Translations under genes and position numbers: made by a program
Notes under the pieces: generated by a model
Told to the model about the DNA's origin: nothing
Seen by the model: the letters and a program-made list of their open reading frames with translations, nothing else
Database searches by the model: none
Shown here: positions 33,701-45,398 of the stretch, one piece after another
Layout: the number at the start of each line of letters is the position of its first letter
Numbering within the stretch: the stretch's first letter is position 1
Source: Aplidium turbinatum
Taxonomy: Eukaryota > Chordata > Ascidiacea > Aplousobranchia > Polyclinidae
Direction: 5' to 3'
Length of the DNA: 64,000 nt
NCBI GenBank assembly: GCA_918807975.1
Contig: OU964918.1
Location: 47,290,477-47,354,476 of the forward strand

Positions 33701-35582
33701 ACTATATTCTTCTTTATTCTATAACAAAAATTAAACAAAGTAAGCGAAACGTAAATTAAAGCTATCATCAAAAACGACAAAGATGTTGCTTTCTTCCTCG
33801 TCTTGTCCCGTTTCATATCTTTATTGTACGAGAATTCCTTTTCTTCGGTACCGTACCAACATCGACGATATGCAAAAGTGAAAAAAAGTCTTCATTCTTA
33901 AGTTTTTCGTCTAGTCTCTGGAATATGTCGATCATACAAATTATTACTTAGATACGAAAAAGATGTGAAACTATCTTTGCATTTCAAGCATACTTAGGCT
34001 ACTATACTAGTACATTCAACACCATGACATTCACCACACAAAGAAACACATGCTATTCTATAATTGCGACAGGTGCAAGTTTTCGTTCCACATGGATTTT
34101 TCGTTGATTTCTTACATCCGCATCTAATTACTTTGGTCAATGCTTCTGGTGCTATAGGCATATCCGTCATTATTGGGACAAGTTCGTTGTTGCTAGTCTT
34201 TCTCCATCCCCATTCACAAACATTGAATTTAAATTCTAAAGACTTAACCCATGGAAGTAGGCTGTTCTTTGGCTCGGTGGTAGCTTTTCCGGTGCTATTA
34301 TCCCTTCGCATGCCATATACAATTAGGCTATACATGTAATTGTCATGTCTAAAAGTAAACAAAGATAAATATTACATACAGGATATCTAGAATTGGACAA
34401 TATCTTAAAAGTGTACGGTAAACATTATTATATAATTGGTCACAGCGGTAAACCATAATCTCTTCTTGGGAAAATTTTAACATAAAGTTCCCTAATCCGT
34501 TCGTCTGTATATAATGACCGAAGAAACACACACTTGAACTTCTTTTCAAACAGTGTATTCCTGTAAAATTAGCCCGAGGCTACCGAAAACGAGGGGGTGC
34601 AACGCCTACACCACTTAAACTGTCACTACACAACAGATTACTTGGATAAAAGACGGAACTTTTGTCCAGCTAGCAAGCACTAAGCCAACAGTTAAATGTG
34701 CGGCCAACTTTCAAACAATCATTTTACGAATGACCAGAATAGATATCAATATCTCAAATTCACGTAGAAAGTAACTGTGACGCAATAAATGAAAGACAAT
34801 TATGAAGTCATTCCAACAGGTGTTTAAAGCTGATGTAATATTTCCTGTTTAAACAGGCCCAAACAAGTTTGACACAAGTCTATGAACGATGGTGCAATTT
34901 TGGCACATTTTCTAGCAACTTCCATGACGTAATATTCAGTAGACTTGAACGGTTTTATATGACGTTTGATTTGTACAGAGATTGGCCGTAACAATAATCC
35001 CTATGTAAAAATACATACTTGAGTTTAGTAAGCGTTGAATCTTCATTGCCACAATACCAGATCTTGAATGCAGTTATAGAGGCTTCTCCGACCTCGTTTT
35101 GGGAACTCCAGACATTGCTGATAATTGCAGAATTCTCTTTCAGCGTTTCTGATTTTCGCAAACTTCTTTTCCCTTTTCCAAATATCGATGACGTTGTGTC
35201 GCATCCTGACCATGCATGAAGGAAAAGAAGATCTTAATATCTTTAATACTTGGGTTGGCTTCTTTCATTCTCCAGGCTTTGTTGAAGCGCTCCTGGTCGA
35301 AGTAAATATCATCATGAGTGTCAGTCTTCCAATGATGCAGTAACATAGTAACTACATCAGTATCATCAGCAATAACATTTACTGGACCTTTTCGAAGAGA
35401 AGCATAATCAAGGGATTTTGCTACAATGGAACCGTCAGCATCATCAGAGCATTTTGCCTCGCGTAATTAACCGCCATGCGATGTGCCTTTCTCCTCTGCT
35501 TTGCAGTTTTATTCTTGTGCATTTCGTTTTTCAATATTCATTGTGTAGATCAGTTATTTTCAATGTAGATGTTATTGTAAAA

Positions 35583-35800
35583 CAGTGACGTTCGGTGGCT
35601 TAAACCGTTGGGAAAGCAACTTGGAAATATGCTGCAGCAAGGGAGTAAGCACGAAGGGCGAAGCCCGAAGGCATGTTGCCGAAGGCAACACTTCCAGCAG
35701 GGGGTCTGGGGGGCCTCCCCCAGAAATTTTTGAAAAACACTTCCAATTCGGTGCGCTCTGAGAGCATTTCTAAAACAAATCAAAAATAAAAATCTGTCAA
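35583..35800 (-). mobile_element. CAGTRGCGTAGC-family-related fragment in the nuclease element
   Basis: Contains CAGCAGGGGGTCTGGGGGGC, CCCCCAGAAATTTTTGAAAA and CTCTGAGAGCATTT, matching the core of the copies at 17812 and 63264. The ends differ, and GCGAAGCCCGAAGGC-type repeats sit at one side. Confidence 0.5.
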
Positions 35801-36589
35801 ATTGTGCTTCGCCTATGTCGTGATCATACATCCATTTAATGTTTCGAAGTCATGAACAATCTTAATTTTAACGTTGCAGGACCAAAATCCTGTGTTAGAC
35901 ATGGAATAATAGTTGTCTAAATATTTACTTCGTCATGTCATGAATGTTCATTCTTAGATATTCAGTTAGGCCTACACTACAAAAACTAACACTTAGGCCT
36001 AAACATTACAACCGCAAGCAATTTGTACAAAAAGCTGGATAAGTTTGCCTCCTGCGTATAGAAGCTTAACGAACTAAATATTGCATCCGCACCTGAACGT
36101 TCATTGGCGAAGTAACGTTATATCAACGCTGTAAAAAGGGCAAAGGCATGACTATGAAAGCTAGTAGGCTAAAGTACATGACGAGGAGACATCAAAAAAC
36201 AGCAACAATCTTTTCGGCATTATGATGCTGTGCTGTGTACCGTGACGAGAGACCATTCTGACGAGTTAGTCTAACCGCTCTAGCGAATGTACGCATTGAC
36301 GTCACTGGGAAAGCAATTCTAACCATAACACATCTGATTGGCTAAGCAGCTGGTGACGTTTTGCAAAACGGATGGGGATTGGATAAAACGAAGGCGTTTT
36401 TTGACATTTTTTAACCTGGGGAAAGCAACTTTGATAGTTGCTTCCCTGGAGCCTCAGTGGTTGTTTCTGACAGAAGTGTTTGCGTTAATTGGCATTTATA
36501 GGCAAGACATGCGGTTTGGTGAGGACTTAGACTACTCACAAGCGTTACGAGTCATTCTAGTCACGAACACAGTAATTTTCAAGTTAAGT

Positions 36590-36893
36590 CTAGCTGTGGC
36601 CGAGTGGTTAGCGCGTTGGGCTCGCAGTCGAGAGCCTGCATGTTCGACTCCAGCCACCCGCACTTGCTGTTGTTTCTCTGGGCAAGAAACTTTACGATAA
36701 TTGCCTCTACCCAGTGATCGATTTCGAGTAATGGGTAGTACCAAATTTAAGTCATAAGTAGAGTAGACAACCGGAAACAGACATTGTTGTCGGCTGCAGC
36801 GTGGGTCAGGTGTACGTCGGAAGGCGTACACCGATGCATAGCGCTCAAGTTTGCTTTCCCGCAATGCAGGATAAAGATAAACAAACAAAAAAA
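36590..36893 (+). mobile_element. tRNA-derived SINE (family A), near full length
   Basis: The head is tRNA-like: GTGGCCGAGTGGTTAGCG (A-box region) and TGTTCGACTCC (B-box), closing in CAGCCAC. A 230-bp unrelated tail follows and ends in an A-rich stretch (AAACAAACAAAAAAAAT). The same tail recurs at 33443-33700, so this is a dispersed SINE and not a single tRNA gene. Confidence 0.75.
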
Positions 36894-38601
36894 ATATATA
36901 CGTGATAAAAATAATAAATTAAGAAGTTAAACCTAGAATTCAGTCATTATATTTTGCATAGTTTTCGCTCAGGTAAGCACTGCTTTCCTTGCTTTCCCTC
37001 ACCGATCGTCACTGTTGTAAAATCATCAGTGCAGTTGTGAACTTCAACTTTGGATTGTCTCAGAAGAGTAGAAACAAACTTGATGAATTCAGCCTTGGTT
37101 TCGATGCAGCTGAGGTAGCGATCTTGAGTAAAAGGAAGTGAATTGCTCGGATCAATTTTCACAAACGTGCTTTGTGGAACGGAATTTCTGCGCAAGTGCT
37201 CGTGACTTTTAGTACTTTCGTCATAATAGACATCAAACACAACAACAGCATGGGTATAATGGTTTTGGATATATTTCACAGACGAATTTCAAACTTCCGA
37301 AAACTTCATCCCTTTTTTCCAACGAACTTAATGTAGTAGGCCTAATGCACCATCGTCGATAATAGAAGTTGCTGTTGATTTCCTCTAAGGCATGCGACGA
37401 AGAACCAGGCAAAAGAACTTTTCCAAGAGAAGGTTTGTCAGGCTTTCTCATCATGCCTTCCTTGAACATCGACATTGGCTCTGAAGTCAACTCGAATTCG
37501 AAAAATTGCTCAAGGCTTTCCTCGCTTTCAGCAACAGCAAACATCCTACTGAACATGACTTTCGAACCAATACCACTTGCACTACTTTTTGTTTTGTTTA
37601 CTTCCATTAAGCCTAAAGATTCTAATGGTTTGATCAATTGATTGATGCGATAGTAATTGCTACCCCATCTAAACCTTTTTGGATATTTTGACCAATTTGC
37701 TCCGCTTGGTCACAATTGACGTCATCTTTTCCAGCGATGGACACTAGACCGTTTGAAAGAGAAGATAGGTTTACATCTGGTACCAAGAATGGGTTTTTCG
37801 TTGTTAACCAGGCCAGAAACTTTTACAATCTTCGTAATCCCTCTTTTTTCTTGAAGCACCCAACTCTTCATGCTGGTTAGCCTACTTCATAGAAACTGAG
37901 CCTTGTTTAGTTGGGTCATTGCTTAATGAATACTTGCCGAGTGACTCACACTAAAAACCCAAAGATGTCGAACACTTAATTTCTGCATACTTTTCCTTCC
38001 GTCAATCCTCCACGCGACTTAATTGAGCGCATAAGAGCTTGCTCGATCGCAAGATCTTTCCAAATTCCGGTGAAGCTTTTTGCTGTCCTCTTTACTGTGT
38101 GCTGCTCGGTTAGGAGTTGATCGTAGGCCTACAACCAAAGATGAAAAGAGAATTCTGCAATTATCAGCAATATCTGGAGTCAAGGTGTTGAATGTAATAG
38201 TATAGTAGCCTAAGTATGCTTCAAATACAAAGATAGTTTTACATCTTTTTCGTATCTAAGTATAATTAGTATGAACGACATACTCCAGAGACTAGACGAA
38301 AAACTTAAGAATGAAGGTTTTTTTTCACTTTTGCATAACGTCGATGTTGGTACCAAAGAGGAGTGCTCTTACAATGAAAATGAAACGGGACAAGACGAGG
38401 AGGAAAGCAACATCTTTGACGTTTTCGATGATGATGATAACTTCAATTTTTGTTTCGCTTACTTTGTTTAATTCTTGTTAACGAATGTAGAAGAATAAGT
38501 CCAACAGTGACGAATAATTTCATATTTGCCTGGAATTCATGGATTTATCCTTTTGCTTAATCGGTAATAACTCTTTTTCTGTACATTTTCAGGGTTCTTG
38601 T

Positions 38602-38855
38602 TAATAGAATAAGTTATTCCCTTTGAAAAAAGCTAAAAAATGATTTATAATATGTCCTATTTTGAAAAACTTGAAATTTTCATAAAGGGATTGTGACGTC
38701 ATTTCGAAAAAGGGCCCAAAAGGGGGTTTTCCATCATCCGATTGGTGGGGATTTTTTTCTGAGCCATTCGCATAGTATGGGGAAGGTCTGAGAAAAGTAT
38801 CAGCTTGATAAAAAAAATTTCCCGCAAAAAACCTCCCACGACTGCACTATAGAAC
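38602..38855 (+). repeat. Dispersed repeat, copy 1 (also at 61430-62283)
   Basis: Begins TTAATAGAATAAGTTATTCC and runs to CTCCCACGACTGCACTAT. The copy at 61430-62283 matches throughout but is split by a TTAA element; here the site is empty (TTTTCATAAAGGGATTGTGA). Confidence 0.7.
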
Positions 38856-38869
38856 CTCTCTTCATTTTG

Positions 38870-39145
38870 ATGTAAGCTACATAAATGACCTTCCTTTAAT
38901 TTAGTAGCCTATCCAAATTTTTTACTGCATTATTTGCTGACGACACACACAAGCTACGTAGATCTACATGGAAAAAGTTGGATTCATTGCAAAAAGAATC
39001 TAATATTCTGAGTTACCGTAGGCTACATAAAATTGATGTCTGGCTAAGAAGAAACAAACTTTCGTTAAATTGTTCAAAAATCATTTGCCCTATAATTATA
39101 TTAATCAATAAAATTCCAAAACGCACGAGAGAATCTGACTTTAGT
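38870..39145 (+). pseudogene. LINE reverse-transcriptase fragment (YINDLP..FADDT core)
   Basis: Readable pieces are YINDLPLI, then TALFADDTHKLRRST, where FADD is the catalytic box of non-LTR reverse transcriptases, then LHKIDVWLRRNKLSLNCSK. Typical of CR1/Jockey-like LINEs. Both ends are truncated and stops interrupt the frame. Confidence 0.75.
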
Positions 39146-39204
39146 CTGTAAGTTATATCAATCAAACCAACATAGGCAAATCAAAAGTACCGGTAGTCCT
39201 CCCA

Positions 39205-39486
39205 GTCCCCGTTAGCTCAGTGGTTAGCTTATGCGCCGGGCTTAAGATCACACGGCACTGGTTCAACTCTCGGCGGGATGTGCGCTTGAGCAACCCATTT
39301 CAGGACTGCTCTCCATTTAACGGCACCTAGCGAATGGAATAATTCCCCGTCAACAACCGGAAAACTTCACTCTGCCAATCTCGGTAACCGGCCCTGCATC
39401 AAGAGCCTCTACAATTAAGTATACGAAACTACCAGGAATAACCTATATTAGGCTTTGTCAGTCCGAGGATATAAAGATTCAAAACC
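39205..39486 (+). mobile_element. tRNA-derived SINE (family B), copy 1
   Basis: Head GTTAGCTCAGTGGTTAGC (A-box) and GGTTCAACTCTCGG (B-box); tail shares AAACTTCACTCTGCCAATCT and CGGTAACCGGCCCTGC with the second copy at 39637-39913. The order and spacing of the shared blocks is the same in both. Confidence 0.75.
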
Positions 39487-39636
39487 AACCGGTAGTCACA
39501 ATATCTGGGACTTTATATCGATGAAAAAGTAATTTGGTCGGCACTCCTACATTATTTGTTATTGCAATTCTTTCGATACAGCTTACTCTGGAATATTCTA
39601 TCACTTACGCAATTATGCATTGAAAGAATCGCCATT

Positions 39637-39913
39637 GTCCGCCCGGATAGCTCAGTGGTTAAGCACCTGGCTCAAGATCACGCGATGCTTGTTCGACTCT
39701 CGGGTTATGCGCTTGAGCAATGCATTTCAGGACTGCTCTTCATTCAGCAGCACCCAGTGGATGGGATAATTCCCCGGCAACAACACTCTAACAATCGGAA
39801 AACTTCACTCTGCCAATCTCGGTAACCGGCCCTGCGTCAAGAGCCTCTACAAGTAACTACCAGGAATAACCTATCAAGGCTTCGTCAGTCCGAGCATAAA
39901 GATTCCAAACCAA
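39637..39913 (+). mobile_element. tRNA-derived SINE (family B), copy 2
   Basis: Head GCCCGGATAGCTCAGTGG and TTGTTCGACTCTCGGG; same tail as 39205-39486, including GTCAGTCCGAG and ATAAAGATTC near the 3' end. It lies in direct orientation about 150 bp from copy 1, so independent insertion and tandem duplication are both possible. Confidence 0.75.
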
Positions 39914-40324
39914 GAAACTCTGTGCATGTTGTAGAGGAGACCGGGGGTTTGTCAGAGACACCGGGTTAGTTGAAACACTGTTTTTTTTTAACTGCTCAAA
40001 CATACTTGTAAACCTTTACTGCTTGTTAGCGATTGATAACAATGGTATCTATCAGCCACGTTAATTTTATTGGGTTCCGAGCATATGTGTGAAAATGCTA
40101 AAGGTTTTTTCTGATTTTTACGCTTCCAACCAAACTTCGACCTTGTTGGGAAATATCTTCTCATGTAGCCTAATGATTTAGTTAGAGCAATAAGTGAAAT
40201 CCCTTTGGTCTCTTTGAAAATCCTATTTTGACTGTAGGTGCCATTGTAGCCTAGCCTACTAGAAACAGAAGAGAAAATTAAATTTATAAGTGAATAAAAA
40301 AAATAACAGTAAGATAACCCCTCA

Positions 40325-41100
40325 AGTATTGATTGATTGGTTTATTTTGTTGTGCAATATTATAGCAGAAAAATCATTAAATGATGCAGCACGCTTAACG
40401 AACACAATTGAAACAAAGAAAAATAACAAATGTACACTGCATCATTGAAGTAAGTAAATCACAACGGGAAGCTGCGAAGTGACCATGACGGTCTTCGAGT
40501 CAAGCAGCCACCCTCAGCCAAGTCGATGATAAACATTTAATAAACATTACACTAAAATATCTACACTTGCAACGAAGAGTCAAGACGGAAAAAAACCTGC
40601 ATCCATGATATGTCAAAATTTCAAGTTCCAATATTAGGTGTTGACAGTCAACGATTAAAAGCTTAAAGTCGTAAAGAGTATCTGTCCACATTAGTAAATT
40701 ACACTGCATTCAACTTATTCTGCAATTAGATAGTTTTTGTAAAGTTTTTTTAAATGAGTCAAAAGATTTTTTTTAATATCTAGTGGGATTGAGTTCCATA
40801 TTTTTACTCCACTATACTTGATGCTTCGTTGAAGTTTTGTAGTAGCATACAGAGGAACCAAGTAATTATCATTTTTGATTGAACATCTAGTTGAGCGATT
40901 ATAAACGTTTGATGTTTTTTTGAAGTAATTCGAAAAAGTACAGGGTAAAGAATTATGGTTATATTTAAACATTAATTTAGCAATCCCTAGTTTGTAAATG
41001 TCTTTTATTTTTAGAACTTCTACCTGCTTGAAGTATGGCGTAACGTGTTCTGACCACAACCCTCCAGCAACTATTTTTATTGCTTTGTTTTGCAACTTTT
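40325..41100 (-). pseudogene. LINE 3' end (CR1/Jockey-like), 5' truncated
   Basis: A - strand ORF at 41095-40715 (126 codons) reads QNKAIKIVAGG, VLKIKDIYKLGIAKLMFKY, NYFKKTSNVYNRSTR and SIKYSGVKIWNSIPLDIKK. This is the conserved tail that follows the reverse-transcriptase domain in CR1/Jockey-type LINEs. About 390 bp of 3' UTR follow, with a GATTGATTGG-type end near 40330. The ORF is open to its stop, so this is a fairly young but 5'-truncated copy. Confidence 0.85.
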
Positions 41101-41264
41101 GTAGTTTCTCGATATAGGCTACATGTAGAGCTCCACACGTAGCTCCACATGTAGCTCCAGTAGGCTACATGTAGCTCCACACAAAGTGAAATTTGCATGA
41201 CTTTTGACAACTTTTCTTGTATTGAAATTTTATTGAAATTATTGTTTAAACAGAATGTCTAAAA

Positions 41265-41695
41265 ATACACTAGTCCGCTTGCATCCAACCTGTTGAGCTT
41301 CCTCGCGAAGAAGCCACTCTGTCTCTCGGTCGACGGGCACAGGAGACTAACCATCTTCTCCACCACAAGACCTCTGCTTTCCCAAACGAGCACTCCCGTC
41401 GACTGAAATCAAGACACCCATTCATGCCAGCCGCTCAACTTCTGATCAACGAAGCTGATGAGCAAGACATTTCTGTGGCTACTTGGCCCGACCACAAATG
41501 GAATTCTGAATGGAAGTCAAGTACTACCGGACTCCATTCATTCATCTCCGACGCCGACACACGTCCCTTCGACCTGACACTGCAAAGACAGGCATGGAAG
41601 CGCCTCAACCGTTTTCGTACGCGCGTCGGACGTCATAATATTGCATTTTGGGCTGATTTTATAAACAGCATGACTACTGCCATAGCCTAAGGTGT
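41265..41695 (+). pseudogene. LINE C-terminal fragment, second family
   Basis: Reads VELPREEATLSLGRRAQETN, then RRLKSRHPFMPAAQLLINEA and QRQAWKRLNRFRTRVGRHN. LNRLRTGVGR-type motifs mark the C-terminal region of a different set of non-LTR elements from the neighbour at 40325-41100. Open to a stop at about 41688. Confidence 0.7.
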
Positions 41696-41785
41696 TGCAA
41701 CCGTGCCACATTCTAGTCTGAAAATGTATTGAAAAAATGTCAAGTGACTAAAATTTATCCTTAAAACCACCAATAGCCTACCTAT

Positions 41786-44604
41786 TAGGGTGGGCCGTTT
41801 TTGACTTTTTTTCGAAATTCAAAAACGGCTAGTCATAAAAAGTGGCACATGCATGAAAAAATTACGTGTGCAAAATTTCATCAGTTTGGGGGTGCATCTT
41901 CTGCCCCCGCAGGGGGGTCAAACTTTCAATTTTTTGAAAAAAAAATGGAAAATTTCACTTTCCGTTTTAACATAATTTTTTTTATAATTTTTCTACTGGC
42001 TAGTTATAAATTGTAAGAGGGTTGTACCCAGAACTTTCCTATGTAAAGGCATGTTCGAAGCTTAAGGTTTACTGCCCCCGCATCGACGACCAAAATGCTG
42101 AATTTTCACCAATTTGAGATGCTATTTTATCATTGCTCAATAAACAAACTTGTCGCAAAAGGGCGAGATGGTGTTAACGCTGTACGCTCATTTATGTTCT
42201 GTCCACTAACTTTGCAGGATGATACGAACTGACAAACTATAAGACGTAGTCTTGCTTAAATTAAAAGCAATAGTAGCCTACGTTTGATCAGTTGCAGCTA
42301 CAAAACGCAACCTATAATTCACTTCAGAATAAAAGCAATATGATCTGCAGGTTCCGTAAATGGAATGTAGGCTACTGTGCAGATCCACGTGAATTGTTAT
42401 CATGATTTTGTTTACACAAATTTGTCATTTACTAACCATTAAACGTTCACTTGATAGGTTACTACAGAACCACATACAAGAGTGAACTTTGCTTGACAGC
42501 AATGTAACGATAAAAAAGAACTTGTGTTAAAAAAACAAAACAAAATTGTGTCAAAAATACAACAAACAACAAGGTCTTTTAGCCAGTTCCCCAGATTGTT
42601 GCTCGAATTTAGTTCTGGCTGAAGTCTAATGAATCATAAAATCTTGTTTCGACTGGAACCTAGGAATTTTTTTTCCTTGATTGTGATATTGCTTTAATGC
42701 AGGCTACCCATCCCTTTCAATGCTGTCCACCACATGTGATGAGCATCTGTTGTGTGTGGCAGACAAAACGTAGAAAACAACTGTTGTGAAGGCATCTTTG
42801 TTTTGATGTGCTCTTTTATCACATTGCTGTCAACACCACGCATCGCTGGGGGTTCCGTAACTGGAATATTTTGCCAGTCTATCATCTCAAAGTAACGTTC
42901 GGAACTGAACTGCAATATTGACAGGGTAAATTTTTGTTGACGAGTGCTGTGAGATGATAATATTCTTGAATTGAAAATTCTTCTTCATCCTAGTTCCCTT
43001 ACAACACTCTTTGGTATAACATATGATTGCAATCAAGATGTTTTCAGGATGGGCGTAAAATGCATTCCTCTATATTACTTTGTTGAGGATATTGCGAGCT
43101 TTATTCGATAGCTTCTGAGCAGAGTGTAGAATTTTAAAGAAATGTTTTTGGCCATTAGTGAAATTGCTTTCCTTTATAATGGCAAACCATACTTGAATAT
43201 AAACATTCATAATATAGTCCACACGTTCCACCAATACAGCTGACGTGTTAGATGCAACATATAAACGTAGAATTCTATTGGTTGTGTTCAACCATCTTGA
43301 GTGGTTCATCATACCTGGACTCCTATAGGCCTATGCGAAATGAATTGATATATCTCCACTTTTCACTGCTCTGTGCATGTGTAGAAGATATTTTTGGTCA
43401 GTGCTGAGGTCATTTTTATCAATTTCAATTTCTGGTGCCGGAACTGCTTTATATTTTACAACATCTAGTTGTGTGACAGTGGCTAGCTGCTTTATAATGG
43501 GCCCAGTGAAGCTATCAGGTCTGCTAGTACTGCCATATCTTTTATAAGGTGCCTAAGAGGCAATTCATTACCATTGAAGTGGCTTTTGGAAATGATCTTC
43601 CAGGAGCTTTATCACGACGCCTTTTCGACCTGTGTTTATTGCGGTTCCATCGCATCCAATTGCCGTTACATTATCGTAGCTAATTTTATTGGATCCAAGA
43701 TATTCAAAAATCCCGGTAGCTATTGACACATTAGATCAGTTGGCTGCAGTAAAATGACCAATGAAATGATAACTTGGCTCCTCAAGTAAAGTAATGTGTC
43801 CTTCAACTGCGAAATGTTTTCGAAGTCGCCCGTTTTTGTGGTTTGTTTTCGAAGTCGCGAAGTTTTGTGGCCGATTTATCATGTTTATTAATCACCATTA
43901 TGCGAGTTGTTCTTTGATCAAGAAGGAACTGTTGTTCTGTAACAGGGACACGATTTTCCTGCGGCCAAGCAGGCTACATTGCAGAAAATTAGAACACTTA
44001 GGCTACAACAACCGATGTCAAATATTTTTGCTTTGCAGATTCTTTCATTTGGTCCAAATTTTGCTGAAATTTAGGCCCACCTCTAGAATTTGACTTCAAA
44101 AGGTTATTCTTTTGTTTTTTGTAACTCTTTATCATAAATATGTACTGATGTTTGTACCTCATTCGTATCATCCTGCAAAGTTAGTGGACAGAACATAAAT
44201 GAGCGTACAGCGTTAACACCATCTCGCCCTTTTGCGACAAGTTTGTTTATTGAGCAATGACAAAATAGCATCTCAAATTGGTGAAAATTCAGCATTTTGG
44301 TCGTCAATGCGGGGGCAATAAACCTTAATCTTCGAACATGCCTTTACATAGGAAAGTTCTGGGTACATCCCACTTACAATTTATAACTAGCCAGTAGAAA
44401 AATTATAAAAAAATTATGTTAAAACGGAAAGTGAAATTTTCCCTTTTTTTTTCAAAAAATTGAAAGTTTGCCCCCCCCTGCGGGGGCAGAAGATGCACCC
44501 CCAAACTGATGAAATTTTACACACGTAATTTTTTCATACATGTGCCACTTTTTATGACTAGCCGTTTTTGAATTTCGAAAAAAAGTCAAAAACGGCCCAC
44601 CCTA
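41786..44604 (-). mobile_element. DNA transposon with about 450-bp inverted repeats (TAGGGTGGGCC ends), decayed
   Basis: Tips TAGGGTGGGCCGTTTTTGAC and the inverse; arms 41786 to about 42235 and about 44165-44604. Flanks CTACCTAT (41778-41785) and ATACCTAT (44605-44612) make an 8-bp duplication with one mismatch, as in P and hAT elements. The - strand interior (about 43790-42690) encodes pieces of a protein common in invertebrate genomes: ISYDNVTAIGCDGTAINTGR, then SLTGPIIKQLATVTQLD, PGMMNHSRWLNTTNRILRLY and FYAHPENILIAII. The pieces lie in different frames with stops, so the copy is dead. I cannot fix the superfamily; the tip and duplication favour P-like. Confidence 0.75.
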
Positions 44605-44674
44605 ATACCTATGGCAATCCTTTTTGCCGTGCAAATGAGGCCTAGCGTTTGGCTTCGTCCAAGTGTCATTATAG

Positions 44675-45390
44675 CAGAGATGTACGTATACAGTGTTTTT
44701 TTAAGGTGTTTTGGGGAACCGAAACGGTCCCCCAAATTTCTCCAGCGGTTTCCCAAAATTTGGACTTGCAACTACAGTAGCCTAATAAATAATTCGTTTA
44801 AGTAAATATGGCTATTTTTTGGTATTTAAATGAAACACTTGCGGTCTCTTAAAACTACTTAGCGGTCACCCAAACCAAACCTTAAAAAACCCTGTACGTA
44901 TACGCCGTAAACTTGCGGCGTAGACTTTTTGTTTACGCTAACGCTTACAGCCACATGTTTTTGGATAGTTGTCGCTTGAGGCTACGCCGTTAAGTTTTCA
45001 CGGTTTTTTAGCGTATAGCGTCAACGTATACTTTTTAATGTATCTGTTTCGCTACAACACACCAATACCTTCCAGCGCTGCAGTTGAAAGAATGTTTTCA
45101 ATGGGCAACGACATATTGAAACCAAAACGCAGCAAAAGGTCAGATGAACACTTTCAGATGCTTGTGTTTCTTTGTGGAAATTCAAAATAAAACTTGTTTG
45201 TTTCGAGTGGTTTATACCGTGTGAATGTTTGGCACCTAGCAAACAAAATGAGTTTACGCTAGTGTATGCGCTGACGCTGACGCCGCCAACTTGTTTTACA
45301 AGTTACGTTGACGCATACGGCGTATGGTTTTTCGAACGTTTGCGTTTACGCTGACGGCGTCAATATTTGTTGTATACGCGTATATCACTG
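44675..45390 (+). mobile_element. hAT element with transposase C-terminus
   Basis: Left tip CAGAGATGTACGTATACGCC and right tip TATACGCGTATATCACTG are imperfect inverses. CATTATAG is a perfect 8-bp duplication (44667-44674 and 45391-45398). The + strand encodes NTPIPSSAAVERMFSMGND then ILKPKRSKRSDEHFQMLVFL (about 45060-45170), the hAT dimerisation motif, ending in a stop at 45188. The catalytic part is deleted. Confidence 0.85.
44691..44894. mobile_element. hAT MITE nested in the hAT at 44675-45390
   Basis: Starts CAGTGTTTTTTTAAGG and ends CCTTAAAAAACCCTG. TACGTATA is a perfect 8-bp duplication (44683-44690 and 44895-44902). It sits only 16 bp inside the host element. Confidence 0.8.
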
Positions 45391-45398
45391 CATTATAG

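Larger units (their letters stand above)
33336..38601 (-). mobile_element. Long-inverted-repeat DNA transposon with nuclease-like protein (Academ-like?), decayed
   Basis: The left arm (33336 to about 34014, split by a SINE) and right arm (about 38190-38601) are inverses of about 420 bp, both starting ACAAGAACCCTGAAAATGTAC from the outside. On the - strand the interior encodes a family I recognise from many invertebrate genomes: about 37637-37233 (SRMFAVAESEESLEQFFEFE), 37279-36947 (HYTHAVVVFDVYYDESTK), about 35460-35140 (SIVAKSLDYAS then ADDTDVVTMLLHHW) and 34362-33994 (APEALTKVIRCGCKKS with CTCRNYRIACVSLCGECHG). The D-rich core looks PIN/XPG-like and the tail is a Cys cluster. An XPG-type nuclease plus TIRs suggests Academ, but this is inference. 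The right arm also holds an ORF starting MNDILQRLDEKLKN. Several stops and inserts break it. No target duplication found. Confidence 0.65.

Noticed and set aside
33433-33759. 108-codon ORF and its counterpart at 36532-36888
   Set aside because: Both are the same frame through the SINE A tail; not genes.
36594-36660. A tRNA gene
   Set aside because: A- and B-box are present but the acceptor stem is poor, and the attached tail recurs at 33443-33700, so it is a SINE head.
39205-39280. A tRNA gene
   Set aside because: The same head and tail recur at 39637; this is a SINE pair.
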